From Paenibacillus sp. FSL H7-0737 (GTDB taxonomy: Bacteria; Bacillota; Bacilli; Paenibacillales; Paenibacillaceae): a DNA stretch of 64,000 bases. The DNA is taken from contig NZ_CP009279.1 in NCBI RefSeq assembly GCF_000758545.1, positions 5,084,001 through 5,148,000 of the forward strand. Reading direction: 5' to 3'. Each line of letters starts with the position of its first letter. Position 1 is the stretch's first letter. The notes beneath the pieces were generated by a model. It did no database searches. It had not been told where the DNA came from and was given only the letters and a program-made list of their open reading frames with translations. This document shows, piece after piece, positions 7,310 to 16,791 of this stretch. Made by a program: the position numbers and the translations under genes.

Positions 7310-10300
7310 TTAGTTCAATTGTCCGACAAAAGCAGGCATGGACTGTGACGAGAAGTTAATCGTCTGCAGCATTCTGAGAAGTGCCGTCACTGTATCCAGT
7401 GAAGTCATACATACGACGCCATTCTCAACCGCTTCACGGCGGATTCGGAATCCGTCACGTTCTGGCGTTTTACCTTTAGTCAGTGTATTAAAGACGAAGT
7501 TAGCTTGCCCACCACGAATCAAGTCGAGAATGTTTGGCGCACCTTCATCCAGCTTATTTACATTCATTACGTTGAGGCCTGCTTCTTCAAGCGCTTGTGC
7601 CGTGCCTCCAGTAGCAATGATTTTGTAACCCATGGAGTGGAAGCCTTTCATAAGTTCTACAGCTTCTGCTTTATCTTTATCTGCCACCGTAACGATGATA
7701 GCGCCAGTAGCTGGAATTTTCATCCCTGCTCCGATCAGACCTTTGTATAAAGCTTTTGCATACAACTTATCACGGCCCATAACTTCACCGGTCGATTTCA
7801 TTTCAGGTCCGAGTGTAGGTTCTACTCTGCGTAGTTTCGCAAAAGAGAACACTGGTACTTTAACCGATACATAATCGCTTTCCGGCCACAAACCTTCTGT
7901 ATAACCGTCATCCTTCAGCTTGCTGCCGAGAATGATTTTGGTTGCCAAATGCGCCATTGGAATTCCTGTCACCTTACTCAGGAAAGGAACCGTACGCGAG
8001 GAGCGTGGATTTACTTCGATTACGTATACTTCGTTCTGATAGATAACAAACTGGATGTTGACCAGTCCAATCGTCTTCAGTTCCTTAGCGATTTTAATTG
8101 TGATCTCAGCGATTTTCTCTTTTAGACCTTCATCCAGATATTGCGGAGGATATACGGCGATAGAGTCACCGGAGTGAACACCTGCGCGTTCGACATGTTC
8201 CATGATGCCCGGAATAACTACTGTCTCACCATCACAAATCGCGTCTACCTCAACCTCTTTACCTAACATGTAACGGTCAATCAATACCGGATGCTCCGGA
8301 TTCACTTTCACCGCTTCTACCATGTAGCTAAGCAGTTCAGTATCGTTATATACGATTTCCATTGCACGTCCGCCTAGTACGTAGGAAGGACGTACCAGCA
8401 CCGGATACCCAAGGGATTGTGCAGTTTCTACAGCTTGATCCACGTCGGTAACCGTCTTACCTTTCGGTTGAGCGATATCAAGGCGTGCCAGCAAAGCTTC
8501 GAATTTCTTACGGTTCTCAGCTTCATCAATGCTATCAAGGCTAGTTCCAAGAATCTTCACACCAGCAGCACTTAGAGGTGCCGCAAGGTTAATCGCTGTT
8601 TGACCTCCGAATTGAACAATAACTCCAATCGGATTCTCTTGCGCAATTACGTTCATGACATCTTCGAAGAATAATGGTTCAAAGTACAACCGGTCCGAAG
8701 TATTAAAGTCTGTAGATACAGTCTCAGGGTTATTATTGATGATAACCGCTTCATATCCAGCCTTTTGAATGGCCCATACCGCATGAACTGTGGAGTAATC
8801 GAACTCAATCCCTTGACCGATCCGGATTGGACCAGATCCCAGCACGATAACCTTTTGCTTATCAGAATGAATGACCTCGTTCTCAGTCTCATAAGTCGAG
8901 TAGTAATAAGGTGTAGAAGCTTCGAACTCAGCCGCACAAGTATCTACCATTTTGAACACAGGTGTTAAACCTTGCTCCAAACGTAGCGCGCGCACATCAG
9001 CTTCTTTGGTGAATTTCCCATTCGCTTGTCCTTCTGCACGAATCTCAGCAATCGCACGGTCTGTAAAGCCTTTACGTTTCGCTTGGTATAGAGTTTCCGC
9101 AGACAAAGTTTCTTCGCCGCGAATAACCTCTTCAAAGTTAATCAAACCTTCAATTTTGGAGAGGAACCACCAGTCCACGTTCGTAATATCCTGGATTTCT
9201 TGCAAACCGTAACCACGGCGGAAAGCTTCAGCAATCAGGAACAGACGCTCATCGTCAGGCTTCGCAAGACGTTCACGCAGCACGCTCTCTTCCAGTGACT
9301 CTGCACCTGGCAGACGGAACCGGTGAACACCAATTTCCAAGGAACGGATCGCTTTATGAATCGATTCTTCAAAAGTACGGCCGATCGCCATTACTTCGCC
9401 TGTCGCTTTCATTTGCGTACCCAGCTTACGGTTCGCATGAATGAACTTGTCGAACGGCCAGCGTGGAATTTTACTTACGATATAGTCAAGTGTAGGCTCG
9501 AAGCATGCATAAGTCTGTCCGGTAACCGGATTGACGATTTCATCCAGCGTGTAACCCATCGCGATTTTGGCAGCCATTTTGGCAATCGGATATCCAGTTG
9601 CTTTGGACGCCAAAGCCGAGGAACGGCTGACACGCGGGTTTACTTCGATTACATAATATTGATAACTTTGCGGATCAAGTGCGAATTGTACGTTACATCC
9701 ACCCTCAATATTCAGGGCGCGGATGATTTTGAGCGAAGCTGTGCGCAGCATTTGGTATTCACGATCCGATAACGTCTGGCTAGGTGCCACAACGATACTG
9801 TCACCTGTATGTACGCCTACAGGATCAAAGTTCTCCATGTTGCAGACAACGATACAGTTGTCATTAGCATCACGCATAACCTCGTATTCAACTTCCTTCA
9901 TGCCGGCAATACTCTTCTCAACCAGACATTGTCCGATCGGGCTGTAACGAATTCCTGCTTTGACAGTTTCACGCAGCTCTTCTTCGTTATCGCAGATCCC
10001 GCCGCCTGTGCCGCCAAGCGTATAAGCTGGACGTACAATCAGAGGGAATCCAATTTCCTCAGCGAATTTCATTGCTTCATCTACAGTAGTGATAATGGTG
10101 CTGTCCGGTACAGGTTGATCCAATTCACGCATTAGATCACGGAACAAATCGCGATCTTCTGCTTTCTCAATGGAATCAAGCTGTGTACCAAGAAGCTTAA
10201 CATTCTCTTGCTCAAGCACACCTGCACGAGCCAATTCTACAGCCATATTTAGGCCAGTTTGACCGCCCAGCGTTGGAAGCAATCCATCTGGACGCTCTTG

Positions 10301-10537
10301 GCGAATAATTGCAGTTACGAATTCAAGCGTAATAGGCTCGATGTACACTTTATCTGCAATATTTGTATCTGTCATAATCGTTGCTGGATTGCTGTTAATC
10401 AGTACGACTTCCACGCCTTCTTCTTTAAGGGCTTGGCAAGCCTGAGTTCCTGCGTAGTCAAACTCCGCTGCTTGGCCGATGACGATCGGTCCGGAACCGA
10501 TCACTAGTATTTTTTTAAGTTTATCGTTCTTTGGCAT
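7310..10537 (-). CDS. carB: Carbamoyl-phosphate synthase, large subunit
   Basis: A 1075-residue subunit, the usual length. It builds carbamoyl phosphate from bicarbonate, ammonia supplied by CarA, and two ATP. Two homologous ATP-grasp halves are visible: GSGPIVIGQAAEFDYAGTQA near the start and GSGPIRIGQGIEFDYSTVHA near residue 560, each with VEVNPR-type metal sites (YVIEVNPRVSRSS, YVIEVNPRSSRTV). The C-terminal MGS-like domain (GFHSMGYKIIATGGTA) is the allosteric site, classically for UMP and PRPP. Its AAAGGAGC ribosome site overlaps the last codons of carA, coupling the two subunits. Confidence 0.98.
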   Translation of the reverse strand: MPKNDKLKKILVIGSGPIVIGQAAEFDYAGTQACQALKEEGVEVVLINSNPATIMTDTNIADKVYIEPITLEFVTAIIRQERPDGLLPTLGGQTGLNMAVELARAGVLEQENVKLLGTQLDSIEKAEDRDLFRDLMRELDQPVPDSTIITTVDEAMKFAEEIGFPLIVRPAYTLGGTGGGICDNEEELRETVKAGIRYSPIGQCLVEKSIAGMKEVEYEVMRDANDNCIVVCNMENFDPVGVHTGDSIVVAPSQTLSDREYQMLRTASLKIIRALNIEGGCNVQFALDPQSYQYYVIEVNPRVSRSSALASKATGYPIAKMAAKIAMGYTLDEIVNPVTGQTYACFEPTLDYIVSKIPRWPFDKFIHANRKLGTQMKATGEVMAIGRTFEESIHKAIRSLEIGVHRFRLPGAESLEESVLRERLAKPDDERLFLIAEAFRRGYGLQEIQDITNVDWWFLSKIEGLINFEEVIRGEETLSAETLYQAKRKGFTDRAIAEIRAEGQANGKFTKEADVRALRLEQGLTPVFKMVDTCAAEFEASTPYYYSTYETENEVIHSDKQKVIVLGSGPIRIGQGIEFDYSTVHAVWAIQKAGYEAVIINNNPETVSTDFNTSDRLYFEPLFFEDVMNVIAQENPIGVIVQFGGQTAINLAAPLSAAGVKILGTSLDSIDEAENRKKFEALLARLDIAQPKGKTVTDVDQAVETAQSLGYPVLVRPSYVLGGRAMEIVYNDTELLSYMVEAVKVNPEHPVLIDRYMLGKEVEVDAICDGETVVIPGIMEHVERAGVHSGDSIAVYPPQYLDEGLKEKIAEITIKIAKELKTIGLVNIQFVIYQNEVYVIEVNPRSSRTVPFLSKVTGIPMAHLATKIILGSKLKDDGYTEGLWPESDYVSVKVPVFSFAKLRRVEPTLGPEMKSTGEVMGRDKLYAKALYKGLIGAGMKIPATGAIIVTVADKDKAEAVELMKGFHSMGYKIIATGGTAQALEEAGLNVMNVNKLDEGAPNILDLIRGGQANFVFNTLTKGKTPERDGFRIRREAVENGVVCMTSLDTVTALLRMLQTINFSSQSMPAFVGQLN

Positions 10538-10538
10538 G

Positions 10539-11717
10539 TTATAGAGCTCCTTTCACGGCTTCAAGCTGTAAGTTAGTTTTTGGCGCCGTGATTCTGGCGT
10601 TTGCCGCAAGTTGTGCCTGACGTGAAACAACAGGTGTCTTTGCTTTATGATCGGCAATCAATTGAAGGAAGCGATCGAACAAGTAGCTGCTGTCATGTGG
10701 TCCTGGCGCCGCTTCTGGATGATATTGCACCGAAAATGCTGGGTAACGAGTATGTTTAATACCTTCAACAGTCTTATCATTATTATTAATGTGAGTAACT
10801 TCTAGTTCAGTGTTCTTCACAGATTCCTCATTCACGGTATAACCATGGTTCTGGGAAGTGATGAAGCAGCGTCCGCTTTCCAATTCCTTCACAGGGTGAT
10901 TCCCACCGCGGTGACCGAACTTCAGCTTCTCTGTATCCGCTCCACAAGCAAGTGCAAACAACTGATGACCAAGGCAGATGCCGAAGATCGGATATTCACC
11001 AAGCAATTCAGAAATCGTCTTGACAGCGTGAGGCACATCTTTAGGGTCCCCAGGGCCGTTGGACAGTAGGATACCATCTGGGTTCAGACGGCGAACTTCT
11101 TCCGCTTTTACATCATGTGGCACTACAACAACATCACAACCACGTTCGTTAAGCTCACGTAGGATACCAGCCTTCGCACCGTAATCCACAAGTACAATTC
11201 TTTCTTTGTTGCCTGGGCTGCTGTACGAACTTGCAGTTGATGTACGAGCTACCTGATTGCGCAATTCCTCAATCGTAGTATTTCCCATCATTTCCATCAG
11301 TTCCTCTACACGTTTGTTAGAGGTGGTCAAGATCGCTTTCATTGTTCCGTAGTGGCGAATAATCCGAGTCAACATCCGAGTATCAATCTCGCTGATCCCT
11401 GGAATATCGTATTCTTTCAACAAGTCGTCCACACTATATTCAGCACGCCAGTTACTAGGTACTTCTTCATGACGGCGCACTACAAAGCCGTGTACAAAAG
11501 GTCGAACAGATTCAAAGTCATCCCGAGTAATTCCGTAGTTCCCGATCAATGGGTAAGTCATAGTAACGATTTGTCCGCAATATGAAGGGTCAGACAGCAC
11601 CTCTTGATATCCTGTAATTCCTGTATTAAAAACAACCTCGCCTGTCTTTTCGCCCTCAGCGCCAAATGCGGTACCTGTAAATAAAGTTCCGTCTTGCAGC
11701 AGCAATCTCGCCTGCAT
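10539..11717 (-). CDS. carA: Carbamoyl-phosphate synthase, small (glutaminase) subunit
   Basis: A 392-residue class-I glutamine amidotransferase feeding ammonia to CarB. The N-terminal half has the CarA fold (GEVVFNTGITGYQEVLSDPSY); the C-terminal half has the triad: nucleophile Cys in FGICLGHQLFALA, and His/Glu in VQYHPEAAPGPHD. The ATG at 11717 follows AAGGAG. Its stop overlaps the carB ribosome site (one base between stop and the carB ATG). A spacer of 118 bases separates it from pyrC upstream. Confidence 0.98.
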   Translation of the reverse strand: MQARLLLQDGTLFTGTAFGAEGEKTGEVVFNTGITGYQEVLSDPSYCGQIVTMTYPLIGNYGITRDDFESVRPFVHGFVVRRHEEVPSNWRAEYSVDDLLKEYDIPGISEIDTRMLTRIIRHYGTMKAILTTSNKRVEELMEMMGNTTIEELRNQVARTSTASSYSSPGNKERIVLVDYGAKAGILRELNERGCDVVVVPHDVKAEEVRRLNPDGILLSNGPGDPKDVPHAVKTISELLGEYPIFGICLGHQLFALACGADTEKLKFGHRGGNHPVKELESGRCFITSQNHGYTVNEESVKNTELEVTHINNNDKTVEGIKHTRYPAFSVQYHPEAAPGPHDSSYLFDRFLQLIADHKAKTPVVSRQAQLAANARITAPKTNLQLEAVKGAL

Positions 11718-11835
11718 TCCATTCCACTCCTTCTTGTTTCTGTAGTCTAATGCTTATGCCTTACAAGCCTTCCGGAGTGAACGTGTACACAATCGCTGCA
11801 TCCGTAAAGATCAGCAACTCCGCCCCACCAGTCCG

Positions 11836-13119
11836 CTAGTTTTTCTCAGTCCATACGGCTTTGCCGTCTACCCATGTCATTACTGGCCAGCCCTTAAGCT
11901 TCCAGCCACCGAAAGGGGTATTCCGTCCTTTACTTGCGAAAGATCCTGGGTCTACTTCTTTCTCCTGCTCCAAATCAATCAGTGTCAAATCTGCAGGAGC
12001 TCCGATATCCATCACACCGGTGTTCAGTCTAAATACCCGTGCAGGATCAGCAGTCATTCTTTGTACTAGTAAGGATAAATCCCATTTCCCTGTTGCTACA
12101 AACGCTGTGTATAGTAGTGGGAAAGCTGTTTCGAATCCAACGATACCAAAAGGTGCAAGTTGCATGCCTTTAGCCTTCTCTTCCTCACTATGCGGCGCAT
12201 GATCCGTAACAATCATATCTAGTGTGCCGTCAAGCAAACCTTCGATACATGCTTCAACATCGCGGCGGGAGCGAAGCGGCGGGTTCATTTTCCAATTGGC
12301 ATCAAGGCCTGGAATATCTTCTTCAGAGAGCAGCAAGTGATGCGGACACACTTCAGCAGTTACTTTAATACCGATTTCTTTCGCTTGGCGAATCAGTCGC
12401 ACCGATTGTTCAGTACTTACATGGCACACATGGTAATGAACGCCTGTCGCTTCAGCCAGCAAAATATCGCGTCCAACATGGATGGCTTCTGACTCATTTG
12501 GAATTCCTTTCAGGCCATGCTTTCTTGCGAACTCACCTTCGGCTACACAGCAGCCTTCAACCAGTGAATTATCCTCGCAGTGAGCAATGACTGGCATATC
12601 CAGTGCTGCGGCGATGTTCATAGCATCTTTCATCATTTGAGCACTTTGCACGCCCACGCCGTCATCGGTATAACCAATAGCTCCAGCTTCTTTAAGCGCT
12701 GCAAAATCAGTCAGCTCACGTCCGAGCTCATTTTTCGTAATGGCTGCATAAGGAAGGACTTTAACGAGTCCTGCTTCACGCGCTTTGTCTTTGACAAATT
12801 GTACGATTTCCGGGGTATCTGTTACTGGACGGGTATTAGGCATACAAGCGATGGTTGTAAATCCGCCTTTGGCAGCCGAACGACTTCCGGTTTCCACTGT
12901 TTCCTTGTGTTCAAATCCCGGTTCGCGTAAGTGCACATGCATATCAATGAGTCCTGGAATGAGCAGCTTACCTTCAGCATCAATGATCTCTCCAGCTTCT
13001 GGAGCAGCTTCATTTCCATCGATTAAGGCCGAGATAACACCTTCTTCAAGTACAATATGTTTCCGCTCTAACAAGCCTTCCTTAGTCAATACGCTGGCGT
13101 TTCTAATAATCACTGTCAT
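11836..13119 (-). CDS. pyrC: Dihydroorotase (class I)
   Basis: A 427-residue amidohydrolase that closes carbamoyl aspartate to dihydroorotate. Zinc ligands are visible: DMHVHLREPG (HxH), VIAHCED, HYHVCHVST, and the catalytic Asp in MIVTDHAPHS. The start at 13119 (MTVIIRNASVL) follows AAAGGTAG; a GTG 18 bases upstream lacks a site. It lies between pyrB and carA in the operon, as in other bacilli. Confidence 0.97.
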   Translation of the reverse strand: MTVIIRNASVLTKEGLLERKHIVLEEGVISALIDGNEAAPEAGEIIDAEGKLLIPGLIDMHVHLREPGFEHKETVETGSRSAAKGGFTTIACMPNTRPVTDTPEIVQFVKDKAREAGLVKVLPYAAITKNELGRELTDFAALKEAGAIGYTDDGVGVQSAQMMKDAMNIAAALDMPVIAHCEDNSLVEGCCVAEGEFARKHGLKGIPNESEAIHVGRDILLAEATGVHYHVCHVSTEQSVRLIRQAKEIGIKVTAEVCPHHLLLSEEDIPGLDANWKMNPPLRSRRDVEACIEGLLDGTLDMIVTDHAPHSEEEKAKGMQLAPFGIVGFETAFPLLYTAFVATGKWDLSLLVQRMTADPARVFRLNTGVMDIGAPADLTLIDLEQEKEVDPGSFASKGRNTPFGGWKLKGWPVMTWVDGKAVWTEKN

Positions 13120-13229
13120 GATTCTACCTTTACCCACAGATCCCGGCTGCGGGCCCTCTCGTTATTATATAATAAAAATTCATGTTTGTGTATATTTATT
13201 AGTCCTTATTCATCATCATTCTTTAAACT

Positions 13230-14135
13230 TTATAATAAAGCTCTTTCGAGAACTGCCATCCGAACCGGAACCCCATTAGACATTTGCGGGAAAATCCTAG
13301 ATTGACTGCTCTCTACAACTGCATCATCAATCTCGACATTCCGGTTAACCGGAGCTGGGTGCATAATGATTGTATCTTTTGCGAGCTTAGCTGCGCGTTC
13401 TTCCGTTAAACCATAATGTCTGCGGTAATCTTCCGCGGAAAGTACGATGCCAGAAGAATGACGTTCCAGCTGTACACGAAGCATCATTACAACATCTGCT
13501 TTAAGAGCTTCCTCTATGGTTACATAAGGTGCGTATTCCATAAGCTCAGGAGCCTTCATATTCTCCGGTGCACAGAATTGCACTTTAGCCCCTAGCTTTG
13601 TAAGTCCCCAGAGATTGGAGCGTGCTACCCGGCTATGCATGATGTCCCCGATAATAGAAACCGTGAGACCCTTTAAATCTCCAAACGTTTTGGTCATGGT
13701 GTAAAGATCAAGCAGCGCTTGTGTTGGATGTTCATTGTTGCCGTCACCCGCATTAATAAGCGGTATGGACACCTTCTCAGCTAACTGCTGCAGCACACCT
13801 GCAGGCTTCAAACGCACAACTCCGGCATCGATCCCCATCGATTCCAGTGTGCGTACTGTATCGTAGATCGACTCCCCTTTTTCTACACTAGAAGCTGCAG
13901 CCGTAAAATTCAGTACTTGTGCACCCAGTCGTTTCTCTGCCATTTCAAAGGAGAAACGAGTGCGTGTGCTGTTCTCAAAGAACATGTTAGAAATAAAATG
14001 CGAGTTCAAAATGGGAGTTAGCTTCTCGCTCTGATTGTCCCAGTATGCCGTTCTGTCCAGCAGCCCAGTGATTTCCGACCGGTCAAGCTCTTTTATTCCC
14101 AGCAGACTACGTTCCTTTACCTTGGTAAGTGTCAT
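13230..14135 (-). CDS. pyrB: Aspartate carbamoyltransferase catalytic chain
   Basis: A 301-residue enzyme from the ATG at 14135 (GGGAGG 11 bases upstream, inside the end of pyrR). It joins carbamoyl phosphate and aspartate, the committed step. The carbamoyl-phosphate loop FENSTRTRFSFEMAEKRLG and later HPAPVNRNVEID and GDGNNEHPTQALLDLYT are diagnostic. No pyrI regulatory chain is present, as usual for Firmicutes. Four bases separate it from pyrR. Confidence 0.97.
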   Translation of the reverse strand: MTLTKVKERSLLGIKELDRSEITGLLDRTAYWDNQSEKLTPILNSHFISNMFFENSTRTRFSFEMAEKRLGAQVLNFTAAASSVEKGESIYDTVRTLESMGIDAGVVRLKPAGVLQQLAEKVSIPLINAGDGNNEHPTQALLDLYTMTKTFGDLKGLTVSIIGDIMHSRVARSNLWGLTKLGAKVQFCAPENMKAPELMEYAPYVTIEEALKADVVMMLRVQLERHSSGIVLSAEDYRRHYGLTEERAAKLAKDTIIMHPAPVNRNVEIDDAVVESSQSRIFPQMSNGVPVRMAVLERALL

Positions 14136-14139
14136 GATG

Positions 14140-14703
14140 TTATCGTTCCTCCCGGTTTGAAATAATGTAGACCTCATCTTTGCCGTCGTATTCCTTCAGC
14201 GCCACTTCAATCTGCTCATGCTTTGAGGTAGGTACATTCTTACCGATGTAGTCTGGTCGGATCGGCAGTTCGCGGTGTCCACGGTCAGCCAGTACTGCCA
14301 GTTGAATCATTCGTGGGCGTCCGCAATCCATCAAAGCGTCCATCGCCGCGCGGATGGTGCGTCCGGTGTAAAGCACATCGTCGAACAAAATGACCTTCTT
14401 ATCATGGATGCCATCATTGCCGGAAGTAATAATGACGTCACTCTTCACTACTGCTTCACTGCCTCCTACTTCACGGTCATCCCGATAATGCGTGATGTCG
14501 AGTTCGCCGTAAGGAATCTCGACGCCTTCAATTTCCTTGATCCGCTCAGCGATGCGCTGTGCTAGGTACACGCCTCGTGTTCGGATACCGACCAGCAGAC
14601 AATTTTCAATCCCTTTGTTCTTCTCCAAAATCTCATGAGCAATACGCGATAATGCCCGGCGGATCGCCGTTTCGTCCATAATTACATTTTTCTCAGTAAC
14701 CAT
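14140..14703 (-). CDS. pyrR: Bifunctional PyrR: pyr attenuation regulator / uracil phosphoribosyltransferase
   Basis: A 187-residue protein from the ATG at 14703 (GGAGGG upstream). The PRPP loop KKVILFDDVLYTGRTIRAAMDA is the PRTase signature. With UMP bound, PyrR binds the pyr leader RNA and favours termination, so it senses pyrimidine level; it also has weak UPRTase activity. It is the first gene of the operon, directly after the leader that carries its binding loop and terminator. In B. subtilis pyrP (uracil permease) follows; here pyrB follows at once. Confidence 0.97.
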   Translation of the reverse strand: MVTEKNVIMDETAIRRALSRIAHEILEKNKGIENCLLVGIRTRGVYLAQRIAERIKEIEGVEIPYGELDITHYRDDREVGGSEAVVKSDVIITSGNDGIHDKKVILFDDVLYTGRTIRAAMDALMDCGRPRMIQLAVLADRGHRELPIRPDYIGKNVPTSKHEQIEVALKEYDGKDEVYIISNREER

Positions 14704-14751
14704 AATCTTGTCACCCTCCACTTGTTTCGCCTGTTCAAGTTCCTGGAAATC

Positions 14752-14784
14752 AAAAAACTCCTTGCCTATTAACAGGCAAGGAGT
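14752..14784 (-). terminator. Attenuator terminator of the pyr leader
   Basis: Stem CTCCTTGCCT / AGGCAAGGAG with a short loop, then TTTTTT on the minus strand, about 50 bases before the pyrR ATG. It stops transcription when PyrR-UMP blocks the antiterminator. Confidence 0.92.
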
Positions 14785-14890
14785 GAAATCCGCAGATGAA
14801 GAAGATGATGGCCGCGCGCATAAAAAGACAGTCCGGTGTATACACTCGGATACCTTTCTAAGAGTCGCGAACCTCGATTCACGTTACCTT

Positions 14891-14907
14891 GCCAGCCTCA
14901 CAGGACT
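14891..14907 (-). promoter_or_regulatory. PyrR-binding (anti-antiterminator) loop
   Basis: On the minus strand AGTCCTGTGAGGCTGGC followed by AAGG, an excellent match to the known PyrR recognition loop (consensus ARUCCNGNGAGGYU). It lies about 35 bases downstream of the promoter -10 and about 110 bases upstream of the terminator. Only this one site is seen in the operon. Confidence 0.93.
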
Positions 14908-14936
14908 GAATTAAAGGCGCTATTCATTTAATGAGA

Positions 14937-14965
14937 ATTATGACAGAACAAACCCTGCATGTCAA
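14937..14965 (-). promoter_or_regulatory. SigA promoter of the pyr operon
   Basis: Perfect -35 TTGACA (14965-14960), 17-base spacer, -10 CATAAT (14942-14937) on the minus strand. Confidence 0.9.
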
Positions 14966-15050
14966 CATTATCTGCCTAAACTACAACACTTTCCAAGACT
15001 GCTTCTATTAACAACAAAAGGAAGGCGGTATTATGGGGAAAACCGGAAAA

Positions 15051-15225
15051 CCTCCCTATAATTAGGCCACAATAGTCATTATGATCAGGTTATGCGGAAT
15101 TCCTCCCTATAAATTGAAGGATTTCCTTGAATACAATTAAATATGCTGATATAGAGGGGGGAATTCCCTATATTCTAGCGGATTGAAGCTAAAATACAAA
15201 ATTAGAGGGAAGAATTCCCTATCTT
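15051..15225. repeat. Intergenic palindrome array (TAGAGGGAATTCCCTATA family)
   Basis: Four units are anchored by CCCTAT at 15054, 15105, 15166 and 15217, giving spacings 51, 61 and 51. Units 1 and 2 (GGAATTCCTCCCTATAA) match the reverse complement of units 3 and 4 (TTAGAGGGAAGAATTCCC), so orientation flips across the long interval. The array lies between the pyr promoter and the dapL terminator. Next to it, CTAGTCTA / TAGACTAG (15245-15268) forms another perfect 8-bp stem. Confidence 0.75.
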
Positions 15226-15281
15226 ACAGTAGCTCTATTCTACACTAGTCTAATCCACAGTAGACTAGCCATCACATAAAG

Positions 15282-15312
15282 AAAAACCACCCAAGGTTTC
15301 CCCTAGGCGGCT
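15282..15312 (-). terminator. Terminator of dapL
   Basis: On the minus strand CCGCCTAGGG and CCTTGGGTGG pair (with G-U pairs), followed by TTTTTC. It starts 19 bases after the dapL stop. Confidence 0.8.
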
Positions 15313-15330
15313 TCAATGTCTAACTAATGT

Positions 15331-16584
15331 TTAAAATTCAAACTCCACATCGCTTAAGCGTCTTTGGATTTCAGAGATGACACGTCTTTCTTCCTCTTCC
15401 CCTTTAGCAATAAAGGTAACAGAGAAACGTACAAACGGACCTGCATCATCCCAAGGCACGGTGGAGATTAGCTTCTCACGGATCAGGAATTGCGAGAAAT
15501 CCTCACCGGATTCGAAACGGCGACCACCTTTGACACCCTTAGGTGCTGCAACATAAAGGAAGAAGGAGCCCTTTGGTTTCTCAGCTTGGAAGCCCAGGCT
15601 GTTCAGTGCATCTACCAACAGGTTGTGACGACGAGAATACTTGGCAGCAATCGCTTCAGTAATCTCTGGATGAGCAAGACCGTAAGCCGCAGCTTTTTGA
15701 ATCGCGATAAATTGACCGGAATCATTATTATCCTTCACATCACTGAAGGCTTTAACTACTAGCGGATTACCGGCCACAAAACCGATTCTCCAGCCTGTCA
15801 TATTGTAGGACTTGGACAAGGAATGCAGCTCTACGCCAACATCCTTAGCACCCGGAACTGACAAGAAGCTAAGCGGCTTCAAACCGTCATAGGTCAAGGC
15901 AGCATATGGTGCATCGTGGATAACGACTACATCATATTTTTTAGCCCATGCAACTACCTCAGCAAAAAACTCAGGAGTCGCACTAGCGCCCGTCGGATTG
16001 TTTGGATAGTTCAAGTAAAGAAGCTTGGCTTTATGAGCAACTTCTTCTGGAATTTCGTTCAGATCTGGAAGGAAGTTATTCTCCTTCTTCAGCTCTACTG
16101 TAAACACTTGTCCACCCAAGTATTTAGTGTGTGTACCCAGCACTGGATAACCCGGCACCGTCATGATCGTAATATCACCTGGGTTAATGAAGCAAGAAGG
16201 CAACATCGCCAGTGCAGGCTTAGAACCGATCGAGTGAACTACCTCCGTAACGGGATCAATGCCTTCAACACGGAATACGTCCCGCAAATAATCAGCAGCA
16301 GCTGTCTTAAACTCAACAATTCCATTGTCCGCATAACCACGGTTCTCTTCCTTAGCTGCTTCTTCAGCAAGCTTAGCCACAATACCTGCATCAGCCATCT
16401 CATCTGGCTCGCCTACACCCATATCGATCAATTCAATATCAGGAAAATCCTGTTTCGCGGATGCTTTGGCACGTTTGATTTTCTCGAATTTATAAATCGA
16501 AGTGTCCTTGCCGTAGTTCGCACCGCCGATACGGTCTGCAAAATTAGTCTGAATGAAGCTGTCTTGGTATTGTTCAATACTCAT
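15331..16584 (-). CDS. dapL: LL-diaminopimelate aminotransferase
   Basis: A 417-residue PLP-dependent fold-type I aminotransferase. DapL converts tetrahydrodipicolinate directly to LL-diaminopimelate with glutamate as donor, bypassing the succinylase or acetylase branch; the product feeds lysine and meso-DAP for the wall. The N-terminus FADRIGGANYGKDTSIYKFEKI and IELIDMGVGEPDEMAD are typical; the PLP lysine is in SLSKSYNMTGWRIGF; NYPNNPTG and HDAPYA are cofactor-binding motifs. An AGGAGATGAGATGAAAGT site precedes the ATG at 16584. It stands alone with its own terminator, and its upstream flank holds a repeat. Confidence 0.93.
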   Translation of the reverse strand: MSIEQYQDSFIQTNFADRIGGANYGKDTSIYKFEKIKRAKASAKQDFPDIELIDMGVGEPDEMADAGIVAKLAEEAAKEENRGYADNGIVEFKTAAADYLRDVFRVEGIDPVTEVVHSIGSKPALAMLPSCFINPGDITIMTVPGYPVLGTHTKYLGGQVFTVELKKENNFLPDLNEIPEEVAHKAKLLYLNYPNNPTGASATPEFFAEVVAWAKKYDVVVIHDAPYAALTYDGLKPLSFLSVPGAKDVGVELHSLSKSYNMTGWRIGFVAGNPLVVKAFSDVKDNNDSGQFIAIQKAAAYGLAHPEITEAIAAKYSRRHNLLVDALNSLGFQAEKPKGSFFLYVAAPKGVKGGRRFESGEDFSQFLIREKLISTVPWDDAGPFVRFSVTFIAKGEEEERRVISEIQRRLSDVEFEF

Positions 16585-16623
16585 ACTTTCATCTCATCTC
16601 CTGGCTATCTATTCTAATTTTAG

Positions 16624-16735
16624 AAGAAACGGCTTCGCCGTCCCTTGGATGGCTTATGTTTCTAGAGATCCGTTTCTGTGATAAAAAATAAGGATAAAGA
16701 ATAAGGCATAACCTTCTCTTTATCCTTATGTTATT
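16624..16735. repeat. Probable diverged copy of the two-hairpin intergenic repeat
   Basis: It begins AAACGGCTTCGCCGTCCC, continues through CGTTTCTGTGATAAA, and ends with AAGGATAAAGAATAAGG and CTTTATCCTT, which pair. This is the same order (GC hairpin, CGTTT, AT-rich hairpin) as the copies at 37.0 and 51.2 kb, but the sequence is much diverged. It fills the gap between rluD and dapL, so any dapL promoter must lie in or beside it. Confidence 0.5.
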
Positions 16736-16791
16736 AAATATGATGGAAAGCAGAGTTCAATACCATAGACTAATTATCACTTCATTTGTAC

